NCBI GenBank assembly: GCA_964635325.1 | Contig: CAZWOL010000032.1 | Span: 1-33,149, forward strand | Direction of reading: 5' to 3' | From: BOG-1112 sp964635325 | Lineage (GTDB): Bacteria > Bdellovibrionota_B > Oligoflexia > Oligoflexales > Bog-1112 | Length of the DNA: 33,149 nt | Shown: positions 1-6,554 of the stretch, piece by piece | How positions within the stretch are numbered: the first letter of the stretch is position 1 | Layout of the letters: each line of letters begins with the position of its first letter | Notes under the pieces: generated by a model | What the model saw: the letters and a program-made list of their open reading frames with translations, nothing else | Databases searched by the model: none | What the model was told of the DNA's origin: nothing | Program-made: the position numbers and the translations under genes

Positions 1-173
1 AAGCCTTGGGAGTCACACTGGCAAAGCCAGTGGCTTACCTATCGTTGAGTTAAACCAGAACTTAAAGCATCCGCCTTAGCTCTGGCGGAGAAGCTTATAA
101 CTCTATTTGATCGACAGAAAAAAAGGTTTGATGTAGAGAAGTTCTGCACGTTTAACATTTAAGGAATTTTACA
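1..173. other. Upstream flank of the SCO gene; no gene assignable
   Basis: All three forward frames stay open for a short distance from the window edge (the first closes with TGA at 46-48). An upstream gene's last codons could therefore lie here, but I cannot tell which frame. Two hairpins are visible: a 7-bp stem with a 3-base loop (16-22 with 26-32) and a 6-bp stem with an 8-base loop (70-75 with 84-89). Neither has a T-run next to it, so neither is a convincing intrinsic terminator. The SD for the next gene (AAGGAA at 161-166) is at the right end. Confidence 0.4.
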
Positions 174-845
174 ATGCGTAAGGTCGTCTATCTCGTGTTT
201 TTCGCTCTGTTTGCTGTTGGCATTTACGTCTTCATCGCAAAAAAAGAAACGATGAAAGCCCCTGAGGCTCCTGTTACAGAAGTGGCTCCTGTGGCAGCTC
301 CATCTGAGGAAACAGCAAATGTTGTGCCTGAAACTGAAAATAGTCAAGCTGCAGCCCAAAGCCTAGGCCAGCTGTCTGACTTCACTTTGACCAATCAAGA
401 TGGCAAAGAGTTTCGTTTGTCAGAGATGAAAGGCCAAGTCCTACTGTTGAATTTCTTTTTCACAAAATGCGAAGGCCCATGCCCAATCATGAACAAGCGC
501 ATGGAAGCTCTTCAAGGCAAATTTGCTAACGAACCTAAGATTAAACTTGTGTCTGTCTCTGTCGACCCAACAAACGACACACCTGAGGTTCTCAAAGCCT
601 ATAGTCAAAAATTCAATGCTGTAGCTGACAAATGGTTTTTCTTAACCGGAAGCAAAGAAGCTGTATCCGATCTTATGGAGAAACAACTGCGCTTTGCTGG
701 TGGTGAAGCTGCTACGCACACCACAGTCTTTGTTCTGCTCGACCAAAATGGCGCAATCAAAGGCTTCTACGACAGTTCTTCAGAAGAAGAACTTGCAAAA
801 GCAGAAAAAGATGCTCTGCAACTTGCTGCTTCCTCTGCTGCGTAA
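174..845 (+). CDS. SCO1/SenC family thioredoxin-fold protein
   Basis: This is a 223-residue membrane-anchored protein facing the periplasm. Residues 4-22 form one hydrophobic helix, followed by a Pro/Ala/Glu-rich linker to about residue 62 and then a thioredoxin-like SCO domain. The family's copper ligands are visible: the CxxxC pair C99 and C103 (KCEGPC) and H182 in ATHTT. The DPxxDTP stretch at 131-137 is also typical. SCO proteins deliver copper to, or reduce thiols in, the CuA site of cytochrome c oxidase subunit II. That role is family knowledge; no oxidase gene lies in this window. The ATG has an AAGGAA SD with good spacing. Length is normal for the family. Confidence 0.9.
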   Translation: MRKVVYLVFFALFAVGIYVFIAKKETMKAPEAPVTEVAPVAAPSEETANVVPETENSQAAAQSLGQLSDFTLTNQDGKEFRLSEMKGQVLLLNFFFTKCEGPCPIMNKRMEALQGKFANEPKIKLVSVSVDPTNDTPEVLKAYSQKFNAVADKWFFLTGSKEAVSDLMEKQLRFAGGEAATHTTVFVLLDQNGAIKGFYDSSSEEELAKAEKDALQLAASSAA

Positions 846-857
846 ATTTCAGAGTTC

Positions 858-1012
858 GTCACCCCGAGCCCCACGGCTACGCTCAGGGCAGGCTCCACCG
901 AGGGGTCGCCTACATTGAGCTTTGTAAAAGCTTCGACGGATTCCTTCGATCTAAGACCACCTGGCTAAGCAGGCGATCCCTCGGCTCCACTACGTTCCGT
1001 TCGGGATGACGG
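858..1012. repeat. Dispersed intergenic inverted-repeat element
   Basis: Two related half-elements face each other. The left one (858-908) opens with CGTCACCCCGAG and ends with CTCCACCGAGGGGTCG. The right one (973-1012), read on the minus strand, opens with CGTCATCCCGAA and continues through TACGTAGTGGAG-like sequence to GAGGGATCG. The outer 12-base ends match at 10 positions in inverted orientation. Each half can also fold on itself, because CCCCGAG pairs with the later GAGGGG. From general knowledge, GTCATCCCGA...GAGGGATC elements are common dispersed intergenic repeats in many environmental bacteria. Copy number here cannot be judged from one window. Confidence 0.65.
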
Positions 1013-1050
1013 GGGCTTGCTGCTAAAGCTGATCCTCCTTAAACGAATGA

Positions 1051-1078
1051 CATTGGGATGACGGGGTCGAGCCCAATG
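1051..1078. repeat. Short hairpin related to the neighbouring repeat
   Basis: CATTGGG (1051-1057) pairs perfectly with CCCAATG (1072-1078). The loop contains GGATGACGGGGTC, which resembles the terminal part of the adjacent repeat element. It may be a third, degenerate half-copy. There is no T-run, so a terminator role is unlikely. Confidence 0.45.
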
Positions 1079-1141
1079 CCCATTTGACAAAATTAAAATT
1101 TCATCTCATCGTTGAGTAAACATCTTCGTGAGTTTATTACG

Positions 1142-2077
1142 ATGAGACAGTCGCTTCGTTTTTTCTCCGTAGTCGTCCTTTGTCTACTCACCAATCATCA
1201 ACTAGAAGCAGCGACCTCCAATTCGAAACGAAGGGGGCAGGCTGAACGCAAGGGTACGGTGGAAGATCTCGGTGCAGAAAGAACCGCACCCCCTGGAGCT
1301 CCAAATTTCCCCAACCTTTTTGAGACGCGCCCATCTCTGACTACTGTTTCTGGAGAGATGCATACAGAAAATACGCTTGAGCTAGGTCTTAATCTTTCTC
1401 CCAACAGTAAAGTTTCATATGTACAATTCTTCAATACAAATATTTGGAGTCCAACGGATAAAAAAAGCATCTTTGGGCTTCCTGGCTTTCTTTGGCAGGA
1501 TGCATACTTTCGTCTACGACTTACTCATCTTTGGCAGAGCGAGGACCAGGCAAGTTCATTTTCCATGCAAACCCGAGTCTATGTTCCGACTATGAGCGGC
1601 ACAGATGCAACACCCTCGAAGTTGAATCAGGGTATGCTGACGACGCTACGTCAGTATTTTACAGTTGCTCACAATTTGAATAGCTATTTTATGGCTGACT
1701 TTTCATATACTCCTACCTTCTTTATTTTCCGTAAAAGTGGCTTCCAACGCAAACGCTCGAGAGTAGCCAATCCTTGGTTCGAGCATCTGCTAGAACTCAA
1801 TCTTAACTTTCACCCTTGCACATCCGTTTCTTTAGTTTTGCCCGTGATTTTTCAAATGAGAAAGTTTCGCAATGATTCAGACCGAGCCTGGAACAATGAT
1901 CGTTGGAGTTACAATCTGTGGACTTGGCCTGAGATCGATTGGAGGATAAGCGAACAGCAGACCATAGGCATAGCTTATCAGACAGACAATTTCCTTAAAC
2001 GTGATGCCTCCGGAGTACGTGGGAAATCAGCATACAAATTGGGTGTAGCTCAACTCATATGGAACATCAGTTTTTGA
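1142..2077 (+). CDS. Predicted outer-membrane beta-barrel protein
   Basis: This is a 311-residue exported protein. From the ATG at 1142 it begins with a clear signal peptide (basic MRQSLR, then a hydrophobic core to about residue 17, with likely cleavage around residues 21-24). The frame stays open back to a TTG at 1112, but that start would add a polar leader in front of the signal peptide, so I prefer the ATG. The mature part has alternating aromatic/hydrophobic strands and ends in a C-terminal Phe (IWNISF), the usual signature of Gram-negative barrels. I do not recognise the family. It could be a transport-type or structural outer-membrane protein; no substrate can be inferred. Confidence 0.65.
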   Translation: MRQSLRFFSVVVLCLLTNHQLEAATSNSKRRGQAERKGTVEDLGAERTAPPGAPNFPNLFETRPSLTTVSGEMHTENTLELGLNLSPNSKVSYVQFFNTNIWSPTDKKSIFGLPGFLWQDAYFRLRLTHLWQSEDQASSFSMQTRVYVPTMSGTDATPSKLNQGMLTTLRQYFTVAHNLNSYFMADFSYTPTFFIFRKSGFQRKRSRVANPWFEHLLELNLNFHPCTSVSLVLPVIFQMRKFRNDSDRAWNNDRWSYNLWTWPEIDWRISEQQTIGIAYQTDNFLKRDASGVRGKSAYKLGVAQLIWNISF

Positions 2078-2162
2078 TACGAAGTGCACTCGCAACAGCA
2101 CAGCAAATTTAGCGAATGAGGTCTCAGTAGGTGAATTCCTTATAATGAGATGAGGTGTCGAA

Positions 2163-2537
2163 GTGAAAACACTGCGAAGCTGTCAGAGCTGCACCGCCTG
2201 TTGCACCTATTTAAAAATTGAGTCTCAGCCTGGCTATACGACACGTTACGATACTGGTGAAGATCTTGCAAAACCAGCAGGAGTTCCCTGTCGCTTTCTT
2301 TCCACACAGGGGTGCAGTATTTATGATGTACGACCGCAAGTGTGTCGTAAATTTGCATGCGATTGGTTACAGGAACGCAAAGGTTTTGCTAGGAGTGACT
2401 TTCCTTTGATGAAAGGAAGCTTCAGTGTAGATGGAAATGTATTTTCCTGTCCTAAGAATCCGCAATTGTCACTGCAAAATTCATATAAGGCTATGAATCT
2501 AAGGATCAATAATTCAGTTGATGGAAAAGCATCTTAA
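2163..2537 (+). CDS. YkgJ-type cysteine-cluster (Zn/Fe-chelating) protein
   Basis: This 124-residue protein starts at a GTG with a GAGG SD about 7 bases upstream. The N-terminus has CxxCxxCC (C7, C10, C13, C14). Then come PCRF (C43), GCSIYDVRPQVC (C51, C61), FAC (C66) and FSCP (C96). This is the pattern of the YkgJ/CxxCxxCC family, proposed to bind zinc or an iron-sulphur centre; the biochemical role is not established. Its 3' end is close to hemN. If hemN began at the first possible codon (2518 or 2521) the two would overlap by 17-20 bases. Co-transcription with hemN is likely, which would put a metal-cluster protein beside an Fe-S haem enzyme. Confidence 0.85.
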   Translation: MKTLRSCQSCTACCTYLKIESQPGYTTRYDTGEDLAKPAGVPCRFLSTQGCSIYDVRPQVCRKFACDWLQERKGFARSDFPLMKGSFSVDGNVFSCPKNPQLSLQNSYKAMNLRINNSVDGKAS

Positions 2538-2598
2538 GAGTATTTGTGGATGGACAACTCGAGCAGCTTCGCAAACCTATGCTTCAAGAGGGGTGCCT

Positions 2599-4011
2599 TT
2601 GACGAATTTTCAACTTACTGCCGACGAAACTGCAAGCTATCTAAAATATGCAAAACTAAATCTTCCTCGACATACATCCTATCCTGCAGCACCATACTGG
2701 GATGAGTCCTTCAGTATGCAGGACGCGCGAGAAGCTTTAGACACCTTGCGCAAAAACAAAAATCCGATTTCATTGTACCTTCATATTCCTTACTGTAAGC
2801 AACTTTGCTTTTACTGCGCCTGCAACAAAGAAATCTATCCCGAAGAACGTCAGAAAAAAAATGACCCTAGAGAGGCTCTGATTCAAGGGCTGATTCAAGA
2901 GATGCGTTTTTATGGACAAGCCTTGCAAGACAACGTGATCGAGCAGGTGCACTTTGGAGGAGGCACTCCGACATTTCTCAGCCCAGAGCAGCTCATTCGC
3001 CTCTTCGATGCGTTGTACACGCACTTTGAAATTTCCGAAGATGCGGAGATAGCGGTTGAAATAGACCCTCGTGTGACGACTTACCAACATTTGCAAGCCC
3101 TACGTAAGGCAGGATGCAATCGTCTTTCTTTAGGTGTCCAAGATTTTTCTCATGAGGTTCAAAAAGCGATCAACCGCATACAGCCTTACGAGATGGTTGC
3201 TGAGACTATGGCTCAGGCTCGAAGCCTAGGATTTAATTCTATCAATTTTGATCTAATCTATGGTTTGCCATTTCAAACTTTGCAAACGATGGAACAAACT
3301 CTACAGCATACGCTGACGCTAGGGCCGGATCGTGTCGCTTTTTATCGACTGGCTTTGATACCCGACATCTTTAAGTGGCAAAAGTCTTTTGGACGTGAGC
3401 ATCTTCCTCCCGAAAGTGAGAATATCAAGATCTTCCTTACTGCTTTGGATGCATTTACAAAGCATAACTACGACTTCATCGGTCTGGATCATTTTGCAAA
3501 ACGTGATGAGCTCCTCTCCGAAGCTGTTGAGAATCAAACCTTGCGACGCAACTTCCAAGGGATGACCACTGGAAAAGAGCTTGCCATTATTGCGATGGGA
3601 CCAAGTGCTGTCAGTCAGGTGCCAGGTTATTTTTGGCAGAATGAAAAAAAGACCGAAGATTGGCTTCGATCTTTGGAAGGTAGCGGAAAGAGTTTTGATA
3701 AAGGTATGAAACTTTCTGCGGATGATCGCCTTCGTCAGGAGCTCATTCAGCAAATTTATTGCTATGGCAAAGTGGATTGGGCACAGATGAGCGAACGTCT
3801 TGGCAGAGAGACTACTGATTATTTCCGCAAAGATATAAGCAGCCTTGAGGCACTGGCTAGTGAGGGAATTTTGACTATGGATAAAAAGGGATTTGAGTTG
3901 AGCCCTATTCTAGGTCGCCTTCTCGTCAGGTTAGTTGCTTCACGATTTGATCGCTACCTGCAGGAGGAGACGTCCACGAATCAGGGCGTCAGATTTTCGC
4001 AGCTCGGTTAA
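2599..4011 (+). CDS. hemN: Oxygen-independent coproporphyrinogen III oxidase (radical SAM)
   Basis: This enzyme decarboxylates coproporphyrinogen III to protoporphyrinogen IX without oxygen, in the cytoplasm. Counting from the TTG at 2599, TSYP comes near residue 26 and the radical-SAM cluster PYCKQLCFYCAC gives CX3CX2CXC (cysteines near 66, 70, 73 and 75). GGGTPT, a EIDPR segment, LSLGVQDF, DLIYGLP and GLDHFA follow, all typical of HemN. The frame is open back to TTG/ATG at 2518/2521. That would add about 27 residues absent from E. coli HemN and lacks a well-spaced SD, whereas TTG 2599 follows AGAGGGG closely. GTG 2593 is another option. The 470-residue length fits true HemN better than HemW. 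Confidence 0.9.
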   Translation: MTNFQLTADETASYLKYAKLNLPRHTSYPAAPYWDESFSMQDAREALDTLRKNKNPISLYLHIPYCKQLCFYCACNKEIYPEERQKKNDPREALIQGLIQEMRFYGQALQDNVIEQVHFGGGTPTFLSPEQLIRLFDALYTHFEISEDAEIAVEIDPRVTTYQHLQALRKAGCNRLSLGVQDFSHEVQKAINRIQPYEMVAETMAQARSLGFNSINFDLIYGLPFQTLQTMEQTLQHTLTLGPDRVAFYRLALIPDIFKWQKSFGREHLPPESENIKIFLTALDAFTKHNYDFIGLDHFAKRDELLSEAVENQTLRRNFQGMTTGKELAIIAMGPSAVSQVPGYFWQNEKKTEDWLRSLEGSGKSFDKGMKLSADDRLRQELIQQIYCYGKVDWAQMSERLGRETTDYFRKDISSLEALASEGILTMDKKGFELSPILGRLLVRLVASRFDRYLQEETSTNQGVRFSQLG

Positions 4012-4039
4012 TCTCGCGAATATGTGCATTCGCTCGAGA
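4012..4039. terminator. Possible bidirectional terminator hairpin
   Basis: TCTCG (4012-4016) pairs with CGAGA (4035-4039) and CGAAT (4017-4021) with ATTCG (4028-4032). This gives 10 bp with a 2-base bulge (4033-4034) and a 6-base loop. It starts directly after the hemN stop and lies between convergent genes. There is no strong T-run on either side, so termination is only plausible. Confidence 0.4.
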
Positions 4040-4044
4040 CAGTT

Positions 4045-4404
4045 CTAGTGCGTTTGTGGCTTTTGGGCTTGATTAAGGCCTTGGTTCGCTGTTCCCAGCC
4101 AGAACTTCCAACCTTGCCATCCTTTTAAACGGTAAATTCCGTCTGGATGAGCTGGAATATTTTCTGGTTTTGGTGGGCGATCGCCAATACCACCTTTTAC
4201 GTATGAGCGCCATTCCTTACGCGTTGTGAAATTCAATGATTTTGCAAATTTATGAGCATCTGCAAAACAAAGATATTTCTTCGGCTTGATCAACTCGGGT
4301 GGGGCATCATCACTAACTGCCGGAGCCGTTTTTCTAAAAGAGGCGTCGGTCGTCAACGAGGATGAATCGAAAACTTCCTGATTATTTTTCGGTACTTCAA
4401 CCAT
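4045..4404 (-). CDS. Single integrase-repeat-unit (INT_rpt-like) protein
   Basis: This is a 119-residue soluble protein. The ATG at 4404 has AAGGAAC 7 bases upstream; the frame extends to a TTG at 4422, but that codon sits on the SD itself. Residues 1-40 are polar and probably disordered. From about residue 42 to 107 the sequence runs YLCFADAHKFAKSL, RKEWRSYV, RPPKPENIPAHPDGIYR and GWQGWKFWLGT. This closely follows the 'phage-integrase repeat unit' found in multiple copies in some integrase-like and algal proteins. Here there is only one repeat and no recombinase domain, so there is no reason to call it an integrase. The motif may bind DNA or a protein; its function is unknown. Confidence 0.7.
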   Translation of the reverse strand: MVEVPKNNQEVFDSSSLTTDASFRKTAPAVSDDAPPELIKPKKYLCFADAHKFAKSLNFTTRKEWRSYVKGGIGDRPPKPENIPAHPDGIYRLKGWQGWKFWLGTANQGLNQAQKPQTH

Positions 4405-4757
4405 TTTTAAGTTCCTTTCCAAATATTTTTACTATTAGACCGAGAAGCTCAAGAGTCAGCTATAACAAATATCGCCATCCTATGCAAGTGATGGCTATAA
4501 TAGGGCGAGTTGTGGTACAAAATTGACCTCGAGGGTTTTTCGCCAGCTGAGTTCCAAAAAAACGGCCCTGTTTTCATAAATATGCTCTTCATTCCAGCTA
4601 GTTGCCTTGTAGGTGGCGCATCCCTTGAACGCGACGCTCAATACAACGATACATAGAACAGAGTCCGAAGTTAATTTTTTTTGGACTCACTGGGGATCTT
4701 TATGGACTATTTCGCAAAGGCTCACAGCTGCCCTATAGTAGAAGGGGAGGCTATCTC
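4405..4757. other. Divergent intergenic region with leader structure for hsp20
   Basis: About 350 bases separate the divergent integrase-repeat gene and the hsp20 gene. On the minus strand a candidate promoter for the former reads TTGCAT, 17 bases, TATAGC (plus-strand 4460-4488). On the plus strand a perfect TATAAT lies at 4496-4501 but has no good -35. Nearer hsp20 there is a 6-bp inverted repeat (GAGTCC 4661-4666 with GGACTC 4683-4688) with a T8 run inside its loop. A 24-codon open frame (4702-4776) and a small hairpin over the hsp20 SD follow. No longer gene is visible. Confidence 0.5.
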
Positions 4758-4776
4758 ATGCATTCGCTATCACTAA
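4702..4776 (+). CDS. Possible leader peptide overlapping the hsp20 start
   Basis: An ATG at 4702 follows GGGGA with about 5-6 bases spacing and opens a 24-residue frame beginning MDYFAKAHSC. It ends with TAA at 4774-4776, overlapping the first codons of the heat-shock gene in another frame. Ribosomes translating it would pass through the hairpin that covers the hsp20 SD. It has no recognisable similarity, and chance open frames of this size are common, so it is only a candidate. Confidence 0.2.
   Translation: MDYFAKAHSCPIVEGEAISCIRYH
4731..4750 (+). promoter_or_regulatory. Hairpin covering the hsp20 ribosome binding site
   Basis: CCCT (4731-4734) can pair with AGGG (4743-4746), the first half of the SD AGGGGAGG (4743-4750); the loop is 8 bases. 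A weak stem over the SD of a small heat-shock gene is the arrangement expected of an RNA thermometer. The stem is short and the sequence does not obviously match the ROSE or fourU types, so this is inference. Confidence 0.3.
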
Positions 4777-5171
4777 CGCCACCCTCCCCCTGGTACTCGG
4801 GAAACTTTTTTAATTTGTTCTCCCGCAGGGATGGGTCTGAAAAAATCAAAGTCATTGAAAACAGCACCACCTATTTTGTTATGGTCACGCTGCCGGGTTT
4901 TATTAAGGATGATATTCATATTCGTTATAGCGATGGCGTACTCAAAATCCACGCATCGGCTCCACGTATGACCCTAGGCTCTCCTGGTGCAACTCAATTT
5001 GCAGCAAAACGGCAGTTTTATAAGAGCATTAGCTTGACCAAGCCAGTCGATGACAGACTCATCACTTATCTATACGAAGAGAATGTGTTGAAGATCTGGC
5101 TGCCAAAGAAAAGCAAGTTCCCCATGAAGGGGCGCCTTGGCCTTTTAAAACGTTTCCTAAAGAATTTCTAA
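4758..5171 (+). CDS. Small heat-shock protein, Hsp20/alpha-crystallin family
   Basis: This 137-residue protein is an ATP-independent holdase that would bind unfolding proteins in the cytoplasm. A short N-terminal arm (1-28, with PWYS and FFNLF) is followed by the alpha-crystallin domain at about 30-118. The domain shows VIENSTTYFVMVTLPGF, the DGVLKIHA strand, FYKSISLTKPVD, and the C-terminal ENVLKIWLPKK strand, where the family normally has a Gly-Val-Leu motif. The Gly is replaced by Asn here. A basic tail ends the protein, and no clear IxI tail motif is seen. The ATG has a strong AGGGGAGG SD. The last 4 bases overlap the end of the convergent fmdB-like gene. Confidence 0.85.
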   Translation: MHSLSLTPPSPWYSGNFFNLFSRRDGSEKIKVIENSTTYFVMVTLPGFIKDDIHIRYSDGVLKIHASAPRMTLGSPGATQFAAKRQFYKSISLTKPVDDRLITYLYEENVLKIWLPKKSKFPMKGRLGLLKRFLKNF

Positions 5172-5440
5172 GAATCTGATGATGAAGATGAGGCCGCTGA
5201 AGAAGAGGCTGCAGGGGCATCTGACTTTGGAGTCTCTGCAGATGTGGAGCTGGTCGATTTATTTTTAAAATCGGTCGCATACCATCCACTGCCCTTGAGT
5301 ACAAAACCCGAGGGGCTGATCAATTTAGTCAGCTTGCCATTTTTACAAACTGGACATTCTGTGGGATAGGGATCTGATACTTTCTGCCATTCTTCTGTAA
5401 TTGCAGAACAATTTTCACATTTGAATTCATAGATAGGCAT
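5168..5440 (-). CDS. FmdB family zinc-ribbon protein
   Basis: This is a 90-residue protein with the N-terminal MPIYEFKCENC opening that defines FmdB-type putative regulatory zinc ribbons. C8, C11, C29 and C32 form the CxxC...CxxC zinc site. GSGWYATDF near residues 50-58 is the usual second motif. The tail from about residue 60 is a Ser/Ala-rich disordered stretch ending in repeated Ser. The family's function is unclear; members are often small regulators or domain-linked. It ends inside the 3' end of the convergent hsp20 gene. Confidence 0.85.
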   Translation of the reverse strand: MPIYEFKCENCSAITEEWQKVSDPYPTECPVCKNGKLTKLISPSGFVLKGSGWYATDFKNKSTSSTSAETPKSDAPAASSSAASSSSSDS

Positions 5441-5465
5441 GGAACCTAGCCTCCAAATCTTTGCC

Positions 5466-5526
5466 TTTTGCTAACTCTCTGATTCCAGGAGACAAGAACT
5501 AGCAGTTTATGATGAAATTAGCAAAA
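5466..5526. promoter_or_regulatory. 9-bp inverted repeat between fmdB-like gene and accA
   Basis: TTTTGCTAA (5466-5474) is repeated exactly inverted as TTAGCAAAA (5518-5526), with 43 bases between. The region separates divergent genes, so the repeat could be an operator pair or the base of a long hairpin. No promoter hexamers stand out. Confidence 0.3.
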
Positions 5527-5533
5527 AGTTCCG

Positions 5534-5549
5534 CTAGGACACTAGGACA
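5534..5549 (+). repeat. Tandem 8-bp direct repeat upstream of accA
   Basis: CTAGGACA occurs twice head to tail (5534-5541 and 5542-5549), 33 bases before the accA ATG. It may be a regulator site or a slippage duplication. Confidence 0.35.
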
Positions 5550-5582
5550 TCTTGAAGACGAGACAAAGAAAGCAGCACCTCT

Positions 5583-6554
5583 ATGGACTATATTCCTTTT
5601 GAACAACCACTGGCCGAACTCGAAATGCGTATCGAAGAGCTGAGACGCATTTCCGTGACACAGGCTATAAATTTGAATTCTGAAATCGGAGACTTAGAAA
5701 ATTTAGCCATCCAACTCCGAGACACGATGTTTGCCAAGCTGAGCGCCTATGAGATCACACAGCTTTCGCGACACCCCAAGCGTCCGACAAGCAAAGATAT
5801 TATCAACATGATAAGCACTTCTTTTATTGAGTTACATGGCGATCGTAACTTTTTCGATGATCCAGCTATTATTGGCGGACTGGCTAAGATTGATGAGCAT
5901 TCTTTTGTTGTTATTGGACATCAAAAGGGTCGCGGAACTAAAGACAACATTGCACGCAATTTTGGCATGCCAAAACCTGAGGGATATCGCAAGGCTCTAC
6001 GTCTAATGTCTCTTGCTGAACGATTTTCACTTCCAATTCTTTGCCTCATCGACACACCGGGTGCATATCCAGGCATCGATGCTGAGGAACGCGGACAATC
6101 GGAGGCTATTGGCAAAAATATTATGGTGATGTCGAAGCTCAAGGTTCCCATCACCTGTATTGTTTTAGGTGAAGGCGGAAGCGGTGGTGCACTCGCACTC
6201 GGTGTCGGTAATCGCGTACATATGACGCAGTACTCGATCTATTCTGTGATTTCGCCCGAGGGTTGTGCATCGATCTTGCTCAAAGACGCATCTCAGGCGC
6301 ATCTCATGGCCGAAGCATTATGTCTCAATTCATCTTCTGCACTGAGACTAGGGGTTATCGATTCTATTATTCCTGAACCTCCTGGAGGAGCTCACAGGGA
6401 TGTAGACTTCACGGCAGCACAAATTAAACAACGTATTTTGGCAGATCTTGATGAACTCAGTAGCTTGAGTGGAGAGGAGTTGAAAATGCAACGCATGGAA
6501 AAATTTCTCAATATGGGGGCTGTTCTCGAAGCAAAGCCTGCGGATGCAAACTGA
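5583..6554 (+). CDS. accA: Acetyl-CoA carboxylase carboxyltransferase subunit alpha
   Basis: With AccD (not in this window), this 323-residue protein forms the carboxyltransferase that moves the carboxyl group from carboxybiotin to acetyl-CoA, making malonyl-CoA for fatty-acid synthesis. The sequence is collinear with AccA: an N-terminal helical region (FEQPLAELEMRIEELRR), then HPKRPT, ELHGDR, IGHQKGRGT, NFGMPKPEGYRKALRLM, and the crotonase-fold core LCLIDTPGAYPGIDAEERGQ, LGEGGSGGALALG and SIYSVISPEGCASIL. Length is normal. The upstream SD is weak (AAGAAAG). The stop TGA overlaps the cmk ATG by one base (TGATG), so the two are translationally coupled. Confidence 0.96.
   Translation: MDYIPFEQPLAELEMRIEELRRISVTQAINLNSEIGDLENLAIQLRDTMFAKLSAYEITQLSRHPKRPTSKDIINMISTSFIELHGDRNFFDDPAIIGGLAKIDEHSFVVIGHQKGRGTKDNIARNFGMPKPEGYRKALRLMSLAERFSLPILCLIDTPGAYPGIDAEERGQSEAIGKNIMVMSKLKVPITCIVLGEGGSGGALALGVGNRVHMTQYSIYSVISPEGCASILLKDASQAHLMAEALCLNSSSALRLGVIDSIIPEPPGGAHRDVDFTAAQIKQRILADLDELSSLSGEELKMQRMEKFLNMGAVLEAKPADAN

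Larger units (their letters stand above)
846..1141. other. Intergenic region filled by repeat hairpins
   Basis: This stretch of nearly 300 bases has no convincing gene. It is GC-richer than its surroundings and is mostly occupied by inverted-repeat DNA (given separately at 858-1012 and 1051-1078). A 6-bp hairpin lies at 918-923 with 927-932. The right-hand 60 bases are AT-rich and presumably carry the promoter of the next gene, though I see no clear -35/-10 pair. Confidence 0.6.

Noticed and set aside
1..48. Possible C-terminal end of an upstream gene
   Set aside because: Three frames are open for a short distance at the window edge; none can be preferred without upstream sequence.
694..918. 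Second open frame overlapping the SCO gene end
   Set aside because: It runs out of frame through the SCO gene into repeat DNA, with low-complexity product and no SD.
2141..2146. Perfect TATAAT before the YkgJ gene as its promoter
   Set aside because: No fitting -35, and a start from it would leave a leader of about 10 bases that cuts into the SD.
4045..4404. Calling the repeat protein a phage integrase
   Set aside because: It has no tyrosine-recombinase catalytic residues and only one repeat; nothing nearby looks like a phage.
4496..4501. Perfect TATAAT as the hsp20 promoter
   Set aside because: No -35 at 16-18 bases and it would leave a 250-base leader. Kept only as a remark in the gap entry.
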